Shown here: one piece after another, positions 5,333 to 11,267 of the stretch
Numbering within the stretch: the first letter of the stretch is position 1
Layout of the letters: every line of letters starts with the position of its first letter
Assembly (NCBI GenBank): GCA_039916485.1
Contig: JBDSLH010000016.1
Coordinates: forward strand, 1 to 11,595
Direction: 5' to 3'
DNA: 11,595 nt
From: JAPUDQ01 sp039916485
GTDB taxonomy: Bacteria > Patescibacteriota > Saccharimonadia > Saccharimonadales > Saccharimonadaceae
The notes under the pieces: generated by a model
What the model saw: only the letters and a program-made list of their open reading frames with translations
The model's database searches: none
Told to the model about the DNA's origin: nothing
Position numbers and translations under genes: made by a program

Positions 5333-5359
5333 AGAGATCACCTTGGTAATCTCTTTTTT
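5333..5359 (+). terminator. Intrinsic terminator upstream of the HAD gene
   Basis: AGAGAT (5333-5338) pairs with ATCTCT (5349-5354); ACC/GGT extends the stem past a C-A mismatch. T's run from 5354 to 5359. It directly abuts the -10 element of the next gene, so upstream read-through is blocked right before the new start. Confidence 0.75.
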
Positions 5360-5367
5360 GTTATTAT
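5359..5367 (+). promoter_or_regulatory. Extended -10 promoter, leaderless start of the HAD gene
   Basis: TGTTATTAT (hexamer TATTAT 5362-5367) ends 6 bp before ATG 5374. Its first T is the last base of the preceding terminator's T run. No -35 match. Confidence 0.6.
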
Positions 5368-5373
5368 GATTCT

Positions 5374-6024
5374 ATGTCTTACAACACCGTACTCTTTGAC
5401 GTTGATGGTACACTTTGCGACCCAGGTAAGTCCATGATTGAATGTGCACGTTACGCACTTAGCAAATTCGACATTATAGAAACCGATAACGAGAATTTGA
5501 GACGGCTTATGGGTCCTCCTCTCGAACATGCATTCAGAGATTATTATGATTTCGATGAAGAGCAGTCAACACAAGCGGTAGTTTATTTCAGGGATATGAT
5601 GCAACGAGAAGGTATCCGACTATATGAACCCTACCCTGGCATACCTGAGCTACTTAAAGAACTACATGATAGTGGCAAAACACTCGCTGTAGTTACCTCA
5701 AAGATAGAACATATTGCTATAGAAACACTTACTAAAACTGGGTTGATCGAGTATTTTGATACAATTTCTGCACAGCAGCCGAATATTGTCGTCCACAAAG
5801 AAGGAATACTCAAGAAAGCTCTCAACGACCTAAAAATTACTGATTTGCGATCGGTGATAATGATCGGTGATCGTCGCCACGATGTAGAAGCAGCCAATGC
5901 CCGTTCTGTTGACTCTGTTGGCGTACTATGGGGTTATGGGACCATAGATGAATTTAAAAATGAAGGCGCAACTTACACCGTCTCAAATTCTAAGGAACTC
6001 AGTCAACTTCTACTAAGCAAATAG
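5374..6024 (+). CDS. HAD-superfamily phosphatase, phosphoglycolate phosphatase/PpaX-like
   Basis: The 216-aa protein has HAD motif I, LFDVDGTLCDPG (Asp9 nucleophile, Asp11 acid). A helical cap (about 17-85, with ECARYALSKFDI and GPPLEHAF) marks subfamily IA. Motif II is TLAVVTSK, motif III an appropriately placed lysine region (VVHKEGILKKAL), and motif IV MIGDRRHDVEAANARS with the metal-binding acids. All catalytic elements are present and the length is normal. Closest types are phosphoglycolate phosphatase, pyrophosphatase PpaX and the PNT1-like 5'-nucleotidase group; the substrate cannot be fixed. The DVDG form with GVLWGYG near residue 180 is typical of this group. It starts leaderless and stands alone between repeats F and G. 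Confidence 0.9.
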   Translation: MSYNTVLFDVDGTLCDPGKSMIECARYALSKFDIIETDNENLRRLMGPPLEHAFRDYYDFDEEQSTQAVVYFRDMMQREGIRLYEPYPGIPELLKELHDSGKTLAVVTSKIEHIAIETLTKTGLIEYFDTISAQQPNIVVHKEGILKKALNDLKITDLRSVIMIGDRRHDVEAANARSVDSVGVLWGYGTIDEFKNEGATYTVSNSKELSQLLLSK

Positions 6025-6050
6025 TTCACAAGTTTTGACCGTTCGCAATA

Positions 6051-6078
6051 GTTCTATGTACGTCCACTAAAGGCAGCA
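6051..6078 (+). repeat. Dispersed repeat copy G
   Basis: GTTCTATGTACGTCC at the left and AAGGCAGCA at the right: the same subtype as B, C and D with one base deleted and CACCA changed to CAGCA. No clear terminator follows; the next 45 bp are A+T-rich. Confidence 0.7.
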
Positions 6079-6123
6079 AATTTTGTTAAATTAAATATTC
6101 AACCTACACCCACCAGGGTATTT

Positions 6124-6132
6124 TGATATTAT
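6124..6132 (+). promoter_or_regulatory. Extended -10 promoter of the reductase-like gene
   Basis: TGATATTAT (hexamer 6127-6132) is preceded by TTT. The start site would be near 6139, leaving a leader of about 27 nt that contains GGAG (6152-6155). This makes it one of the few leadered plus-strand transcripts in the window. Confidence 0.55.
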
Positions 6133-6166
6133 ATGTTTAGAACCTTAAATCGGAGACTAGAAGCAT

Positions 6167-6766
6167 ATGAGAAAAATTATCGTACAAGAATTTGTAACAA
6201 TTGATGGCGTTATGCAGGCACCAGGAGGTCCGGAGGAAGATCCATCAGCTAAATTTGAATTTGGAGGCTGGCAAGCACCTTTTATGGGTGACGAGGCGGC
6301 CGAGTCAGTGACCGGACCTGCGCTCAAAGCCAACGTTGAGTTTCTACTTGGTGGATATACTTTTGAGATCTGGTCTGACTATTGGCCGAAACATGGCGAT
6401 ATTTGGCCATTTATTAATGACAATATGAAATACGTACTATCTGCTACCAAAACAGATACAGACTGGCAGAACACGAAGTTTTTGCGAAGTGTAGAAGACA
6501 TTACTAAATTGAAGAACTCAGATGGTCCCAATCTCCATGTGTGGGGCAGCAGTAAACTAGTGCAATTACTTCTTGCTAATGATCTTGTAGACGAACTTTG
6601 TCTAATGAACTACCCAATTATATTAGGACAAGGTAAAAAACTTTTTGGAGATAGTGTAGCGCCGAGAACATTTACTCTTATTAAAAGTCAAGTCGGCAAA
6701 AAAGGTGTTGTTGTAACCCAGTACGAGCGAGCGGGTGCTGTTGAAACAGGAAACGTAGGCGAATGA
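6167..6766 (+). CDS. Dihydrofolate reductase-family protein (RibD C-terminal domain, YyaP/YwjB-like)
   Basis: The 199-aa protein opens MRKIIVQEFVTIDGVMQAPGG, the first strand and substrate loop of the RibD_C/DHFR-like fold. It also has FLLGGYTFEIWSDYWP (about 59-74), the central LHVWGSSKLVQLLLANDLVDEL (123-144) with the GS nucleotide loop, and a late strand PIILGQGKKLFGD (149-161). These are standard for YyaP-type proteins, which probably reduce pteridine-like or unidentified substrates with NADPH. A true DHFR or RibD function is unlikely because other riboflavin or folate genes and the RibD deaminase domain are absent. It ends in a short polar tail. GGAG at 6152 is 11 bases from the ATG, a slightly long but usable SD distance. 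It is alone between repeats G and H. Confidence 0.88.
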   Translation: MRKIIVQEFVTIDGVMQAPGGPEEDPSAKFEFGGWQAPFMGDEAAESVTGPALKANVEFLLGGYTFEIWSDYWPKHGDIWPFINDNMKYVLSATKTDTDWQNTKFLRSVEDITKLKNSDGPNLHVWGSSKLVQLLLANDLVDELCLMNYPIILGQGKKLFGDSVAPRTFTLIKSQVGKKGVVVTQYERAGAVETGNVGE

Positions 6767-6842
6767 TATCAGTAGATTATTACACTATTATTTAAGTTCC
6801 CGAGAGGGAGAGCAGGAACACTCGATAACTAATACCCAAAAA

Positions 6843-6871
6843 GTTTACGTAAATTCTGTAGCTCCGCCCCA
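6843..6871 (+). repeat. Dispersed repeat copy H
   Basis: GTTTACGTAAATTCTG at the left and CTCCGCCCCA at the right; similar to copy E, including the preceding A run. It is the last copy I can find; the following gene boundaries up to 11268 carry none. Confidence 0.7.
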
Positions 6872-6887
6872 AATTAGTGAACCAGTC

Positions 6888-6911
6888 AAATACGCCTCTA
6901 GGCGTATTTTT
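6888..6911 (+). terminator. Intrinsic terminator before the first VOC gene
   Basis: AAATACGCC (6888-6896) pairs perfectly with GGCGTATTT (6901-6909) around a TCTA tetraloop, followed by T's to 6911. It also has an A run on the left, so it could work in both directions. Confidence 0.85.
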
Positions 6912-6930
6912 CGTTGAGCCAGTCTCTCTA

Positions 6931-6939
6931 TGTCATAAT
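6931..6939 (+). promoter_or_regulatory. Extended -10 promoter of the first VOC gene
   Basis: TGTCATAAT (hexamer 6934-6939) lies 11 bp before the ATG at 6951, predicting a 4-5 nt leader. No SD and no -35 are visible. Confidence 0.5.
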
Positions 6940-6950
6940 GAAATATAAGT

Positions 6951-7409
6951 ATGAACTCAAAACAATCAAATTTAAAAAGAATGGACAACGTCGGTATCGT
7001 TGTGAATTCACTGGATGAAGTTATCCCTTTCTTCATTGAGCTTGGCTTAAAGCTTGAAGGACGGGCAATGCTCGAAGGAGAATGGGCTGGTCGCATCACG
7101 GGATTGGGAGAACAGAGCGTGGAGATCGCTATGATGGTTACGCCCGATGGACATAGCAGACTCGAGCTATCACGGTTTCTTGCTCCGTCTATAATTGCCG
7201 ACCATCGCAATGACCCTGTGAATTCACTTGGCTATCTACGTAGTATGTTTACCGTAGAAGACATTGACGATACTGTATCAAGACTCCAAAAGCACGGCGC
7301 TGAGCTTGTCGGTGAGATAGTGCAGTACGAGAACTCGTATCGTCTGTGCTATATCCGCGGTCCTGAGCAAATACTTATTGGATTAGCAGAAGAACTCAAT
7401 AGTATCTAG
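6951..7409 (+). CDS. VOC-family (glyoxalase/bleomycin resistance-like) protein
   Basis: The 152-aa protein has the paired beta-alpha-beta-beta-beta modules of the vicinal oxygen chelate fold. Module one begins MDNVGIVVNSLDEVIPFFIELGLKLEG (split here at residues 11-37). Module two begins YLRSMFTVEDIDDTVSRLQK (about 98-117) and ends with a strand of the usual YIRGPEQILIGLAE type. Family members are metal-dependent lyases, dioxygenases or binding proteins; the Glu in GPEQ and an early strand residue are candidate ligands, but the site is not clear enough to name a reaction. The ATG at 6951 fits the promoter; an internal ATG at 6981 (MDNVG) is a possible alternative. It is followed 47 bp later by a gene with its own promoter. 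Confidence 0.87.
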   Translation: MNSKQSNLKRMDNVGIVVNSLDEVIPFFIELGLKLEGRAMLEGEWAGRITGLGEQSVEIAMMVTPDGHSRLELSRFLAPSIIADHRNDPVNSLGYLRSMFTVEDIDDTVSRLQKHGAELVGEIVQYENSYRLCYIRGPEQILIGLAEELNSI

Positions 7410-7440
7410 TATTTATCAAATGCACCCCTACGATTCATTT

Positions 7441-7449
7441 TGCTATACT
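7441..7449 (+). promoter_or_regulatory. Extended -10 promoter, leaderless start of the DUF1801 pair
   Basis: TGCTATACT (hexamer TATACT 7444-7449) preceded by TTT lies 7 bp before ATG 7457. The predicted first base is the start codon. Confidence 0.65.
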
Positions 7450-7456
7450 GACATCA

Positions 7457-7909
7457 ATGAGTAGAGCTGACGAACGACACGATATCACGGTACAGGAATA
7501 TATTGCCTCGATCGAAGATGAGACTGTGCAAAAGGACGCTATCATAATATTTGATCTCATGCATAACATAAGCGGCGAAGAGCCGATACTTTACGGGATT
7601 GGGACTATCGGCTTCGGTATCTATACATATGAGTACGCAAGTGGCCGTAAAGGTGAATCTCACACACTTGGCTTTTACCCAAGAAAAGGTAAAACAACTA
7701 TTTATCTGACAGACGGTACAAATCGTTATACAGAATTATTATCGAAATTAGGAAATCAGACTAGTACTGGCTATTGCATCTACATCAAGCAGCTACGTGA
7801 TATCAATCTAGACATCTTACAAGAAATAATTGAGAAATCGTATGCAAATGTCGTTGCAAAGTCTCGTCCTGGTCCAGTCACAAAAATATTATGGCAAAGT
7901 GAGGAGTAG
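7457..7909 (+). CDS. DUF1801 protein, first of a tandem pair
   Basis: The 150-aa protein shows the DUF1801/YdhG-like pattern: an N-terminal helix (VQEYIASIEDETVQKDAIIIFDLM), then EEPILYGIGTIGFGIYTYEY with the strand-turn that usually carries a W/Y-G-x-x-x-F pattern, and HTLGFYPRKGKTTIYL, where LGFYPRK is characteristic. The fold resembles a small SCP2- or frataxin-like alpha/beta sandwich; the biochemical role is unknown. The C-terminal half has helical segments with INLDILQEIIEKSY. It is leaderless, while the next gene three bases after its stop uses an SD inside this gene's end, so the two form a bicistronic unit. Confidence 0.8.
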   Translation: MSRADERHDITVQEYIASIEDETVQKDAIIIFDLMHNISGEEPILYGIGTIGFGIYTYEYASGRKGESHTLGFYPRKGKTTIYLTDGTNRYTELLSKLGNQTSTGYCIYIKQLRDINLDILQEIIEKSYANVVAKSRPGPVTKILWQSEE

Positions 7910-7912
7910 ATC

Positions 7913-8311
7913 ATGAAAAAATATAAGACCATAGAAGAGTTTCTCAATGACCTGGACGAAGACAAGCGTCGTCAAGTTGAACTGCTCAGAGGTAGTATCC
8001 TTAAAACCGAGCCACAACTCGAAGAACATATCAAATGGAATGCACCAAGCTACGTACTAAATGGTGAAGATCGAATCACCTTTAACCTTATGAATAAGCA
8101 AGATGTGGTAAAGCTTGTACTCCATATGGGAGCTACCCGTAAAGAAGACAAGAAAGGCATCCCAGTAATGCATGATGATACTGGATTAATTGAATGGAAT
8201 TCTGACATCAGAGGCATGATAACGTTTACTTCTGGTGATGACATTGACTCTAAATCAACATCGCTTAAAAAGATTATTAAGTATTGGCTTTCTATTCCAA
8301 CAGCAACATAG
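7913..8311 (+). CDS. DUF1801 protein, second of a tandem pair
   Basis: The 132-aa protein has the family pattern: helix MKKYKTIEEFLNDLDEDKRRQVELLR (residues 1-26 overall), EEHIKWNAPSYVLNGEDRIT (37-56), and FNLMNKQDVVKLVLHMG. IKWNAPSY is a classic DUF1801 turn. GAGGAG at 7901-7906 is a strong SD 6 bases before the ATG at 7913 and overlaps the end of the preceding gene. It belongs to the same broad family as its neighbour but is diverged, so this is an old duplication or a pairing of two subfamilies and not a recent copy. Functions are unknown in both; a small-molecule binding role is possible. Confidence 0.82.
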   Translation: MKKYKTIEEFLNDLDEDKRRQVELLRGSILKTEPQLEEHIKWNAPSYVLNGEDRITFNLMNKQDVVKLVLHMGATRKEDKKGIPVMHDDTGLIEWNSDIRGMITFTSGDDIDSKSTSLKKIIKYWLSIPTAT

Positions 8312-8354
8312 TTAGTAAACAATCACATCACTGTACTAGTATCCGCTTGTTAAT

Positions 8355-8376
8355 GCATAGCAGCGGAGGTGTTTTG
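8355..8376 (+). terminator. Weak hairpin before the second VOC gene
   Basis: TCCGCT (8342-8347) can pair with AGCGGA (8362-8367), followed by a short T run (8372-8375) that also belongs to the next promoter. Weak as an intrinsic terminator, but it occupies the position where other modules have one. No repeat copy is present here. Confidence 0.25.
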
Positions 8377-8383
8377 TTATACT
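8375..8383 (+). promoter_or_regulatory. Extended -10 promoter, leaderless start of the second VOC gene
   Basis: TGTTATACT (hexamer 8378-8383) preceded by TTT ends 6 bp before ATG 8390. This decides the start: the in-frame GTG at 8369 lies upstream of the promoter hexamer. Confidence 0.65.
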
Positions 8384-8389
8384 GTAATA

Positions 8390-8770
8390 ATGGAAATGAA
8401 AATAGAAGTTATTATGTTACCAATAAGCAATGTCGATGCAAGTATAGATTTTTATAAAAACAAATTAGGCTTCAATCTTGATCACGATGTTCAGCCAGGT
8501 AATGGCATGAGAATTGTTCAGCTAACACCGCTCGGTTCAGGATGCTCAATAGTATTTGGCGAGGGTATGGGCGAACAATCTGAACCTGGCTCAATTAAGA
8601 ACACTCATCTTGTCGTATCAGATGTCCAAAAGGCCAGAAACCTGTTGGTTACAAATGGAGTTGAAGTTAGTGATGTAAACGATATGGTCGGCGTAAAATA
8701 TGCCTATTTTGAAGACCCGGACGGCAACACGTGGGCTTTACAAGAAATAAATAAAACAGCTAGACCCTAA
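8390..8770 (+). CDS. VOC-family (glyoxalase-like) protein
   Basis: The 126-aa protein begins MEMKIEVIMLPISNVDASID, the first strand and helix of a VOC module, with FYKNKLGFNLDHDVQP following. The second module has THLVVSDVQKARNLLVTNGV and the closing FEDPDGNTWALQEI, the usual FxDPDGN signature of glyoxalase/bleomycin-resistance and PhnB-like proteins. The start at 8390 follows from the promoter, removing seven residues of the longer frame. It is unlike the VOC protein at 6951 in sequence, so not a recent duplicate. Metal ligands and substrate cannot be assigned with confidence. It has its own promoter and no obvious partner. Confidence 0.88.
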   Translation: MEMKIEVIMLPISNVDASIDFYKNKLGFNLDHDVQPGNGMRIVQLTPLGSGCSIVFGEGMGEQSEPGSIKNTHLVVSDVQKARNLLVTNGVEVSDVNDMVGVKYAYFEDPDGNTWALQEINKTARP

Positions 8771-8830
8771 TCACGCTGTCGCTCCACTGTGGTGCAGTCG
8801 ATCTGTTAGATACAACGCAAGCCGCATCTT

Positions 8831-8839
8831 TGTTATGAT
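8831..8839 (+). promoter_or_regulatory. Extended -10 promoter, leaderless start of the alpha/beta hydrolase
   Basis: TGTTATGAT (hexamer 8834-8839) preceded by TTT lies 6 bp before ATG 8846. No -35 match. AGGA sits between hexamer and ATG but would be upstream of the predicted start site. Confidence 0.6.
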
Positions 8840-8845
8840 AGGAAT

Positions 8846-9619
8846 ATGGCTAAAATTACTTCGCAAGATGGAACAATAATCACCTATGACAAAAAGGGCC
8901 AAGGACCAGTATTAATCCTAGTCTTAGGCGCACTTAATCGACGCAGCCAGGGTAAAAAGCTTACAGTACTATTAGCCGATCACTTTACGGTTGTCAGTTA
9001 TGACCGTAGAGGCAGAGGCGACAGTACGGATACCTTGCCGTATTCTACCGAAAAAGAAGTACAAGATATTGAGGCATTGGTAGACGAGCTCGGTGGTAGT
9101 GCCTATTTATATGGTCACTCATCGGGTTGTGTACTCGCATTGATGGCAGCTAATGAACTGGGCGATAAAATTCAAAAGTTAGCACTGTACGAATTACCCT
9201 ACAATGCAGATGATTCTGCTCAAAAGGTCTCTCGAGCATATAGAAAAGAGCTTACGCAACTTCTATCGGAAGACAAGCGTGGAGATGCAGTAGCCTTATT
9301 CGTTACATCAGTTGGAGTGTCTGACAAACAAATAGCAGCAATGGAACGCTTGCCTATGTGGAAAGGCTTGACGGCAATGGCACATACACTAGCGTACGAT
9401 ACGATTGTACTAATGGAGCAATACCCTGAAATGGATACTGCCCGTATTACAACAAGGACTTTGGTTATGTATGGTTCTGCAAGTCCTGGTTTTATGGGTG
9501 AGACAGCGCAGAAGCTTTCTAGGACTATGAAGAATGCACAACCCTTGGCTTTAGAGGGACAGGTGCACGACGTTAAAGCGAGTATATTAGCTCCAGTTTT
9601 AGCGAAATTCTTTATGTAA
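8846..9619 (+). CDS. Alpha/beta-fold hydrolase
   Basis: The 257-aa protein has a full alpha/beta hydrolase core: an N-terminal beta hairpin (SQDGTIITYDKKGQGP), VVSYDRRGRGDSTDT (49-63), the nucleophile elbow GHSSG at 90-94 (Ser92), and VHD with the catalytic His241 near the C-terminus. The strand normally carrying the acid, TLVMYGSASPGFM (205-217), lacks an Asp at the usual position. Related proteins of this lineage often have G-x-S-P there, so the acid may come from elsewhere or the enzyme may be a slow esterase. It is not close to the RBBP9-like hydrolase at 1282. It is the single gene of its transcript. Substrate unknown. Confidence 0.88.
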   Translation: MAKITSQDGTIITYDKKGQGPVLILVLGALNRRSQGKKLTVLLADHFTVVSYDRRGRGDSTDTLPYSTEKEVQDIEALVDELGGSAYLYGHSSGCVLALMAANELGDKIQKLALYELPYNADDSAQKVSRAYRKELTQLLSEDKRGDAVALFVTSVGVSDKQIAAMERLPMWKGLTAMAHTLAYDTIVLMEQYPEMDTARITTRTLVMYGSASPGFMGETAQKLSRTMKNAQPLALEGQVHDVKASILAPVLAKFFM

Positions 9620-9678
9620 ATCACAAACAACATTCTATTCTATGATCAGTTTGTCTAGGTAATATCATAAAAACGCGT

Positions 9679-9718
9679 TAAAATGAAGCTACATACATAA
9701 ATTAGGAACTCAAAGGAG
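9679..9718 (+). promoter_or_regulatory. Promoter and strong ribosome binding site of the DUF5679 gene
   Basis: TAAAAT (9679-9684) is the likely -10, with no convincing -35 (TTGTCT at 9651 is 22 bp away). AAAGGAG at 9712-9718 is 6 bases before ATG 9725, a textbook SD. The gene therefore has a leader of about 35 nt, unlike its leaderless neighbours. Confidence 0.45.
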
Positions 9719-9724
9719 ACAGAC

Positions 9725-9916
9725 ATGGCTACCGGATATTGCGTGAAATGTAAGGAAAAGGGCGTTGAATTGAAAGATGCTGAAGTTGTACAGACTAAAA
9801 AAGGTGGCTACATGGCTAAGGGCAAGCACGAAAAATGTGGAACAACAGTTTGTGCCATGATGTCAAAAGACAATGCTGAAAAAGCAGTAGAAGACGGCGC
9901 TAAAAAAGGCTACTAA
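9725..9916 (+). CDS. DUF5679 small zinc-ribbon-like protein
   Basis: The 63-aa protein begins MATGYCVKCKEKGVELKDAE, the DUF5679 N-terminus: CVKC (Cys6, Cys9), then a polar strand with KDAEVVQTKKGGYMAKGK, and a second Cys pair in KCGTTVC (Cys38, Cys43). It is probably a one-zinc knuckle. The second pair is spaced CX4C and not the usual CX2C of a zinc ribbon, so the metal site is not standard. The C-terminal tail is a charged helix (DNAEKAVEDGAKKGY). The family is, from memory, frequent in Saccharibacteria and some Chloroflexi/Actinobacteria and has no proven function; a nucleic acid or ribosome-associated role is speculative. The strong SD suggests high expression. It ends 45 bp before a bidirectional terminator. 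Confidence 0.82.
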   Translation: MATGYCVKCKEKGVELKDAEVVQTKKGGYMAKGKHEKCGTTVCAMMSKDNAEKAVEDGAKKGY

Positions 9917-9960
9917 TCGCCAACAATAGTAGCAATCTGGTTACTGTTCTATACCAGGAT

Positions 9961-9985
9961 AAAAACCCACCAGGCGTGGGTTTTT
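9961..9985. terminator. Bidirectional intrinsic terminator between convergent genes
   Basis: AAAAACCCAC (9961-9970) pairs perfectly over 10 bp with GTGGGTTTTT (9976-9985) around a 5-nt loop. T tracts on both strands allow it to end the DUF5679 transcript from the left and the TIM-barrel-like gene's transcript from the right. Confidence 0.9.
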
Positions 9986-10036
9986 ATTATTATCCTAAGC
10001 GCGGGCTTTTGTCTGAGTCCTATCTCTAGAGGCATA

Positions 10037-10951
10037 TTAACGATGTGTCTGCCGAGAAGATTCCATAAGCCGGCAAACCTCTTCCCAAATAACTTGAGGT
10101 GGTTCTGATGATTTCGGATTAAGGCAGGTCACACTCTCACATGCATCGTACCCCCATACCGCGATGTTACCAATCTTAGCCCTCTGGATCTCTTGAACAT
10201 ATATCTCCAGCGAGTACATGTTTTCGGGAGAGATGTTGAATCCTTGTAACCAGGCTTGTGCACTGACACCATGTTTATCTGCGGCAATCCGAATCTTCTC
10301 GAACCATGGCGCAATGCTACCAACTACTTCAGCGCTTGTTTTTTGTACGGGATTTTCTGGATGAAAAGGATACGGGGCAACGGCTATTTCGTTAATAGCT
10401 GTCATAGATGCAACGTCATCAGATAAATCAGTATTTGGATCGCGAGAACGTACGCAGGACGCGTTCCAAGCAATACCACTAGCAAGAGCTTTTTGACTAA
10501 ATCGGTCAATCAACTCCAAAGAAAGATTGTGATCAGGACACTCTAGCTCTGGCTCATCCCAAAAAACCCTGTCAATCCCCGCCTCTGCAACTGTATCTAT
10601 CCATTGATGTAATAAATTATCTAACTCCGGCTCACAGAGACACGGTTTACCGCCATTTTGCTCATAGAAAGACATCCCTTCGCCACCAAAGATACCGCCT
10701 ACCCTCCATGGATCTGCAGTGACAAGCAAACCCTTTTCTTTTGCTACTTCAGTAAGATTTCCCAGCAGTTTCCGACGATCGTTTGTTTGCATATCGAGCT
10801 CTGTGACGCAGAGTATTACCTCGTCAAATCCACGTTCTGCGATATCAGTCATATGTGCATTGCCATGCCGTTCAAAGAATAATGATGGTTTCATCGTTGC
10901 GGTGGAATGGAACTGTGGCTCGAAATACGACACTGTACGACGTTCGTTCAT
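10037..10951 (-). CDS. Hypothetical 304-aa protein, TIM-barrel (glycoside-hydrolase-like) fold suspected
   Basis: I do not recognise a named family. Alternating hydrophobic strands and helices run the full length: FDEVILCVTE (42-51), GLLVTADPWRVGGIFGGEG (74-92), DRVFWDEPELECPD (127-140), IAWNASCV, INEIAVAPYPF (186-196), VSAQAWLQGFNI (229-240) and NIAVWGYDACES (262-273). This resembles an eight-stranded TIM barrel. WDEPE at 131-135 at a strand end, with acids, and AWLQGF/WGYDACES near the last strands resemble glycoside hydrolase active sites, but that is inference. No signal peptide is seen, so it is cytoplasmic. The ATG at 10951 has AAGGAG at good distance on the minus strand and a TTGACA-N17-TTAAAA promoter. 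It is the only large minus-strand gene. Confidence 0.8.
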   Translation of the reverse strand: MNERRTVSYFEPQFHSTATMKPSLFFERHGNAHMTDIAERGFDEVILCVTELDMQTNDRRKLLGNLTEVAKEKGLLVTADPWRVGGIFGGEGMSFYEQNGGKPCLCEPELDNLLHQWIDTVAEAGIDRVFWDEPELECPDHNLSLELIDRFSQKALASGIAWNASCVRSRDPNTDLSDDVASMTAINEIAVAPYPFHPENPVQKTSAEVVGSIAPWFEKIRIAADKHGVSAQAWLQGFNISPENMYSLEIYVQEIQRAKIGNIAVWGYDACESVTCLNPKSSEPPQVIWEEVCRLMESSRQTHR

Positions 10952-10974
10952 AATGGCTCCTTGTATATGTGATG

Positions 10975-11003
10975 TTTTAACACGAATACATTGATCATGT
11001 CAA
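10975..11003 (-). promoter_or_regulatory. Promoter of the TIM-barrel-like gene
   Basis: On the minus strand: TTGACA (11003-10998), a 17-bp spacer, TTAAAA (10980-10975). The leader is about 18-20 nt and includes AAGGAG before ATG 10951. The -35 overlaps the start of a possible plus-strand peptide gene. Confidence 0.65.
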
Positions 11004-11089
11004 TTTCGCAAATTAAAGAATGTCCAAAGTGCGGCCACAGAGTGGAATTCAGAACTTCCAAGCAGATCTCAACCACCTATGTCTGGTAA
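10997..11089 (+). CDS. Possible 30-aa CxxC zinc-knuckle peptide or gene remnant
   Basis: The frame reads MSISQIKECPKCGHRVEFRT and continues for 10 residues to a TAA at 11087-11089. CPKCGHRVEF is a typical N-terminal zinc-ribbon knuckle, but no second CxxC follows within the frame or in the next 60 bases of any forward frame, so it is either a small peptide or the broken start of a zinc-ribbon protein. There is no SD and no clear -10, and it lies across the promoter of the divergent gene. Confidence is low; the motif alone supports it. Confidence 0.3.
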   Translation: MSISQIKECPKCGHRVEFRTSKQISTTYVW

Positions 11090-11251
11090 CGCCAGCTCCC
11101 ATCTTGCATCGAGCATTTAGCTCTGCGGATGTGGAGCTATTTGCTTTAGTTGCTACATTACTTCTATATAAATACTTTTGTTCCAACGAAAAATCAGTAA
11201 TACCAGTAATAGCCATACATTTTTATACACGGTTCGCAACTAATAATACTC

Positions 11252-11260
11252 TGCTACACT
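11252..11260 (+). promoter_or_regulatory. Extended -10 promoter, leaderless start of the SGNH hydrolase gene
   Basis: TGCTACACT (hexamer 11255-11260) lies 7 bp before ATG 11268. Between 11090 and here I see only a weak hairpin (TAGCTC 11118-11123 with GAGCTA 11134-11139). Confidence 0.5.
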
Positions 11261-11267
11261 TAGTCTC

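Noticed and set aside
99..6871. Canonical integron attC sites
   Set aside because: The repeats have no inverse-complementary core pair (RYYYAAC and GTTRRRY) enclosing a hairpin and no integrase is visible, so the array is integron-like only in layout.
99..6871. CRISPR array
   Set aside because: The repeats are 350-1700 bp apart with genes in between and are diverged; no short regular spacers exist.
9220..9633. 137-aa minus-strand reading frame inside the alpha/beta hydrolase
   Set aside because: It is the antisense shadow of a clear catalytic domain and has no promoter, SD or domain of its own.
186..9916. Alternative genetic code (UGA as glycine, as in some CPR)
   Set aside because: Genes end at UAA, UAG and UGA (for example 6764-6766), and no frame needs UGA read-through.
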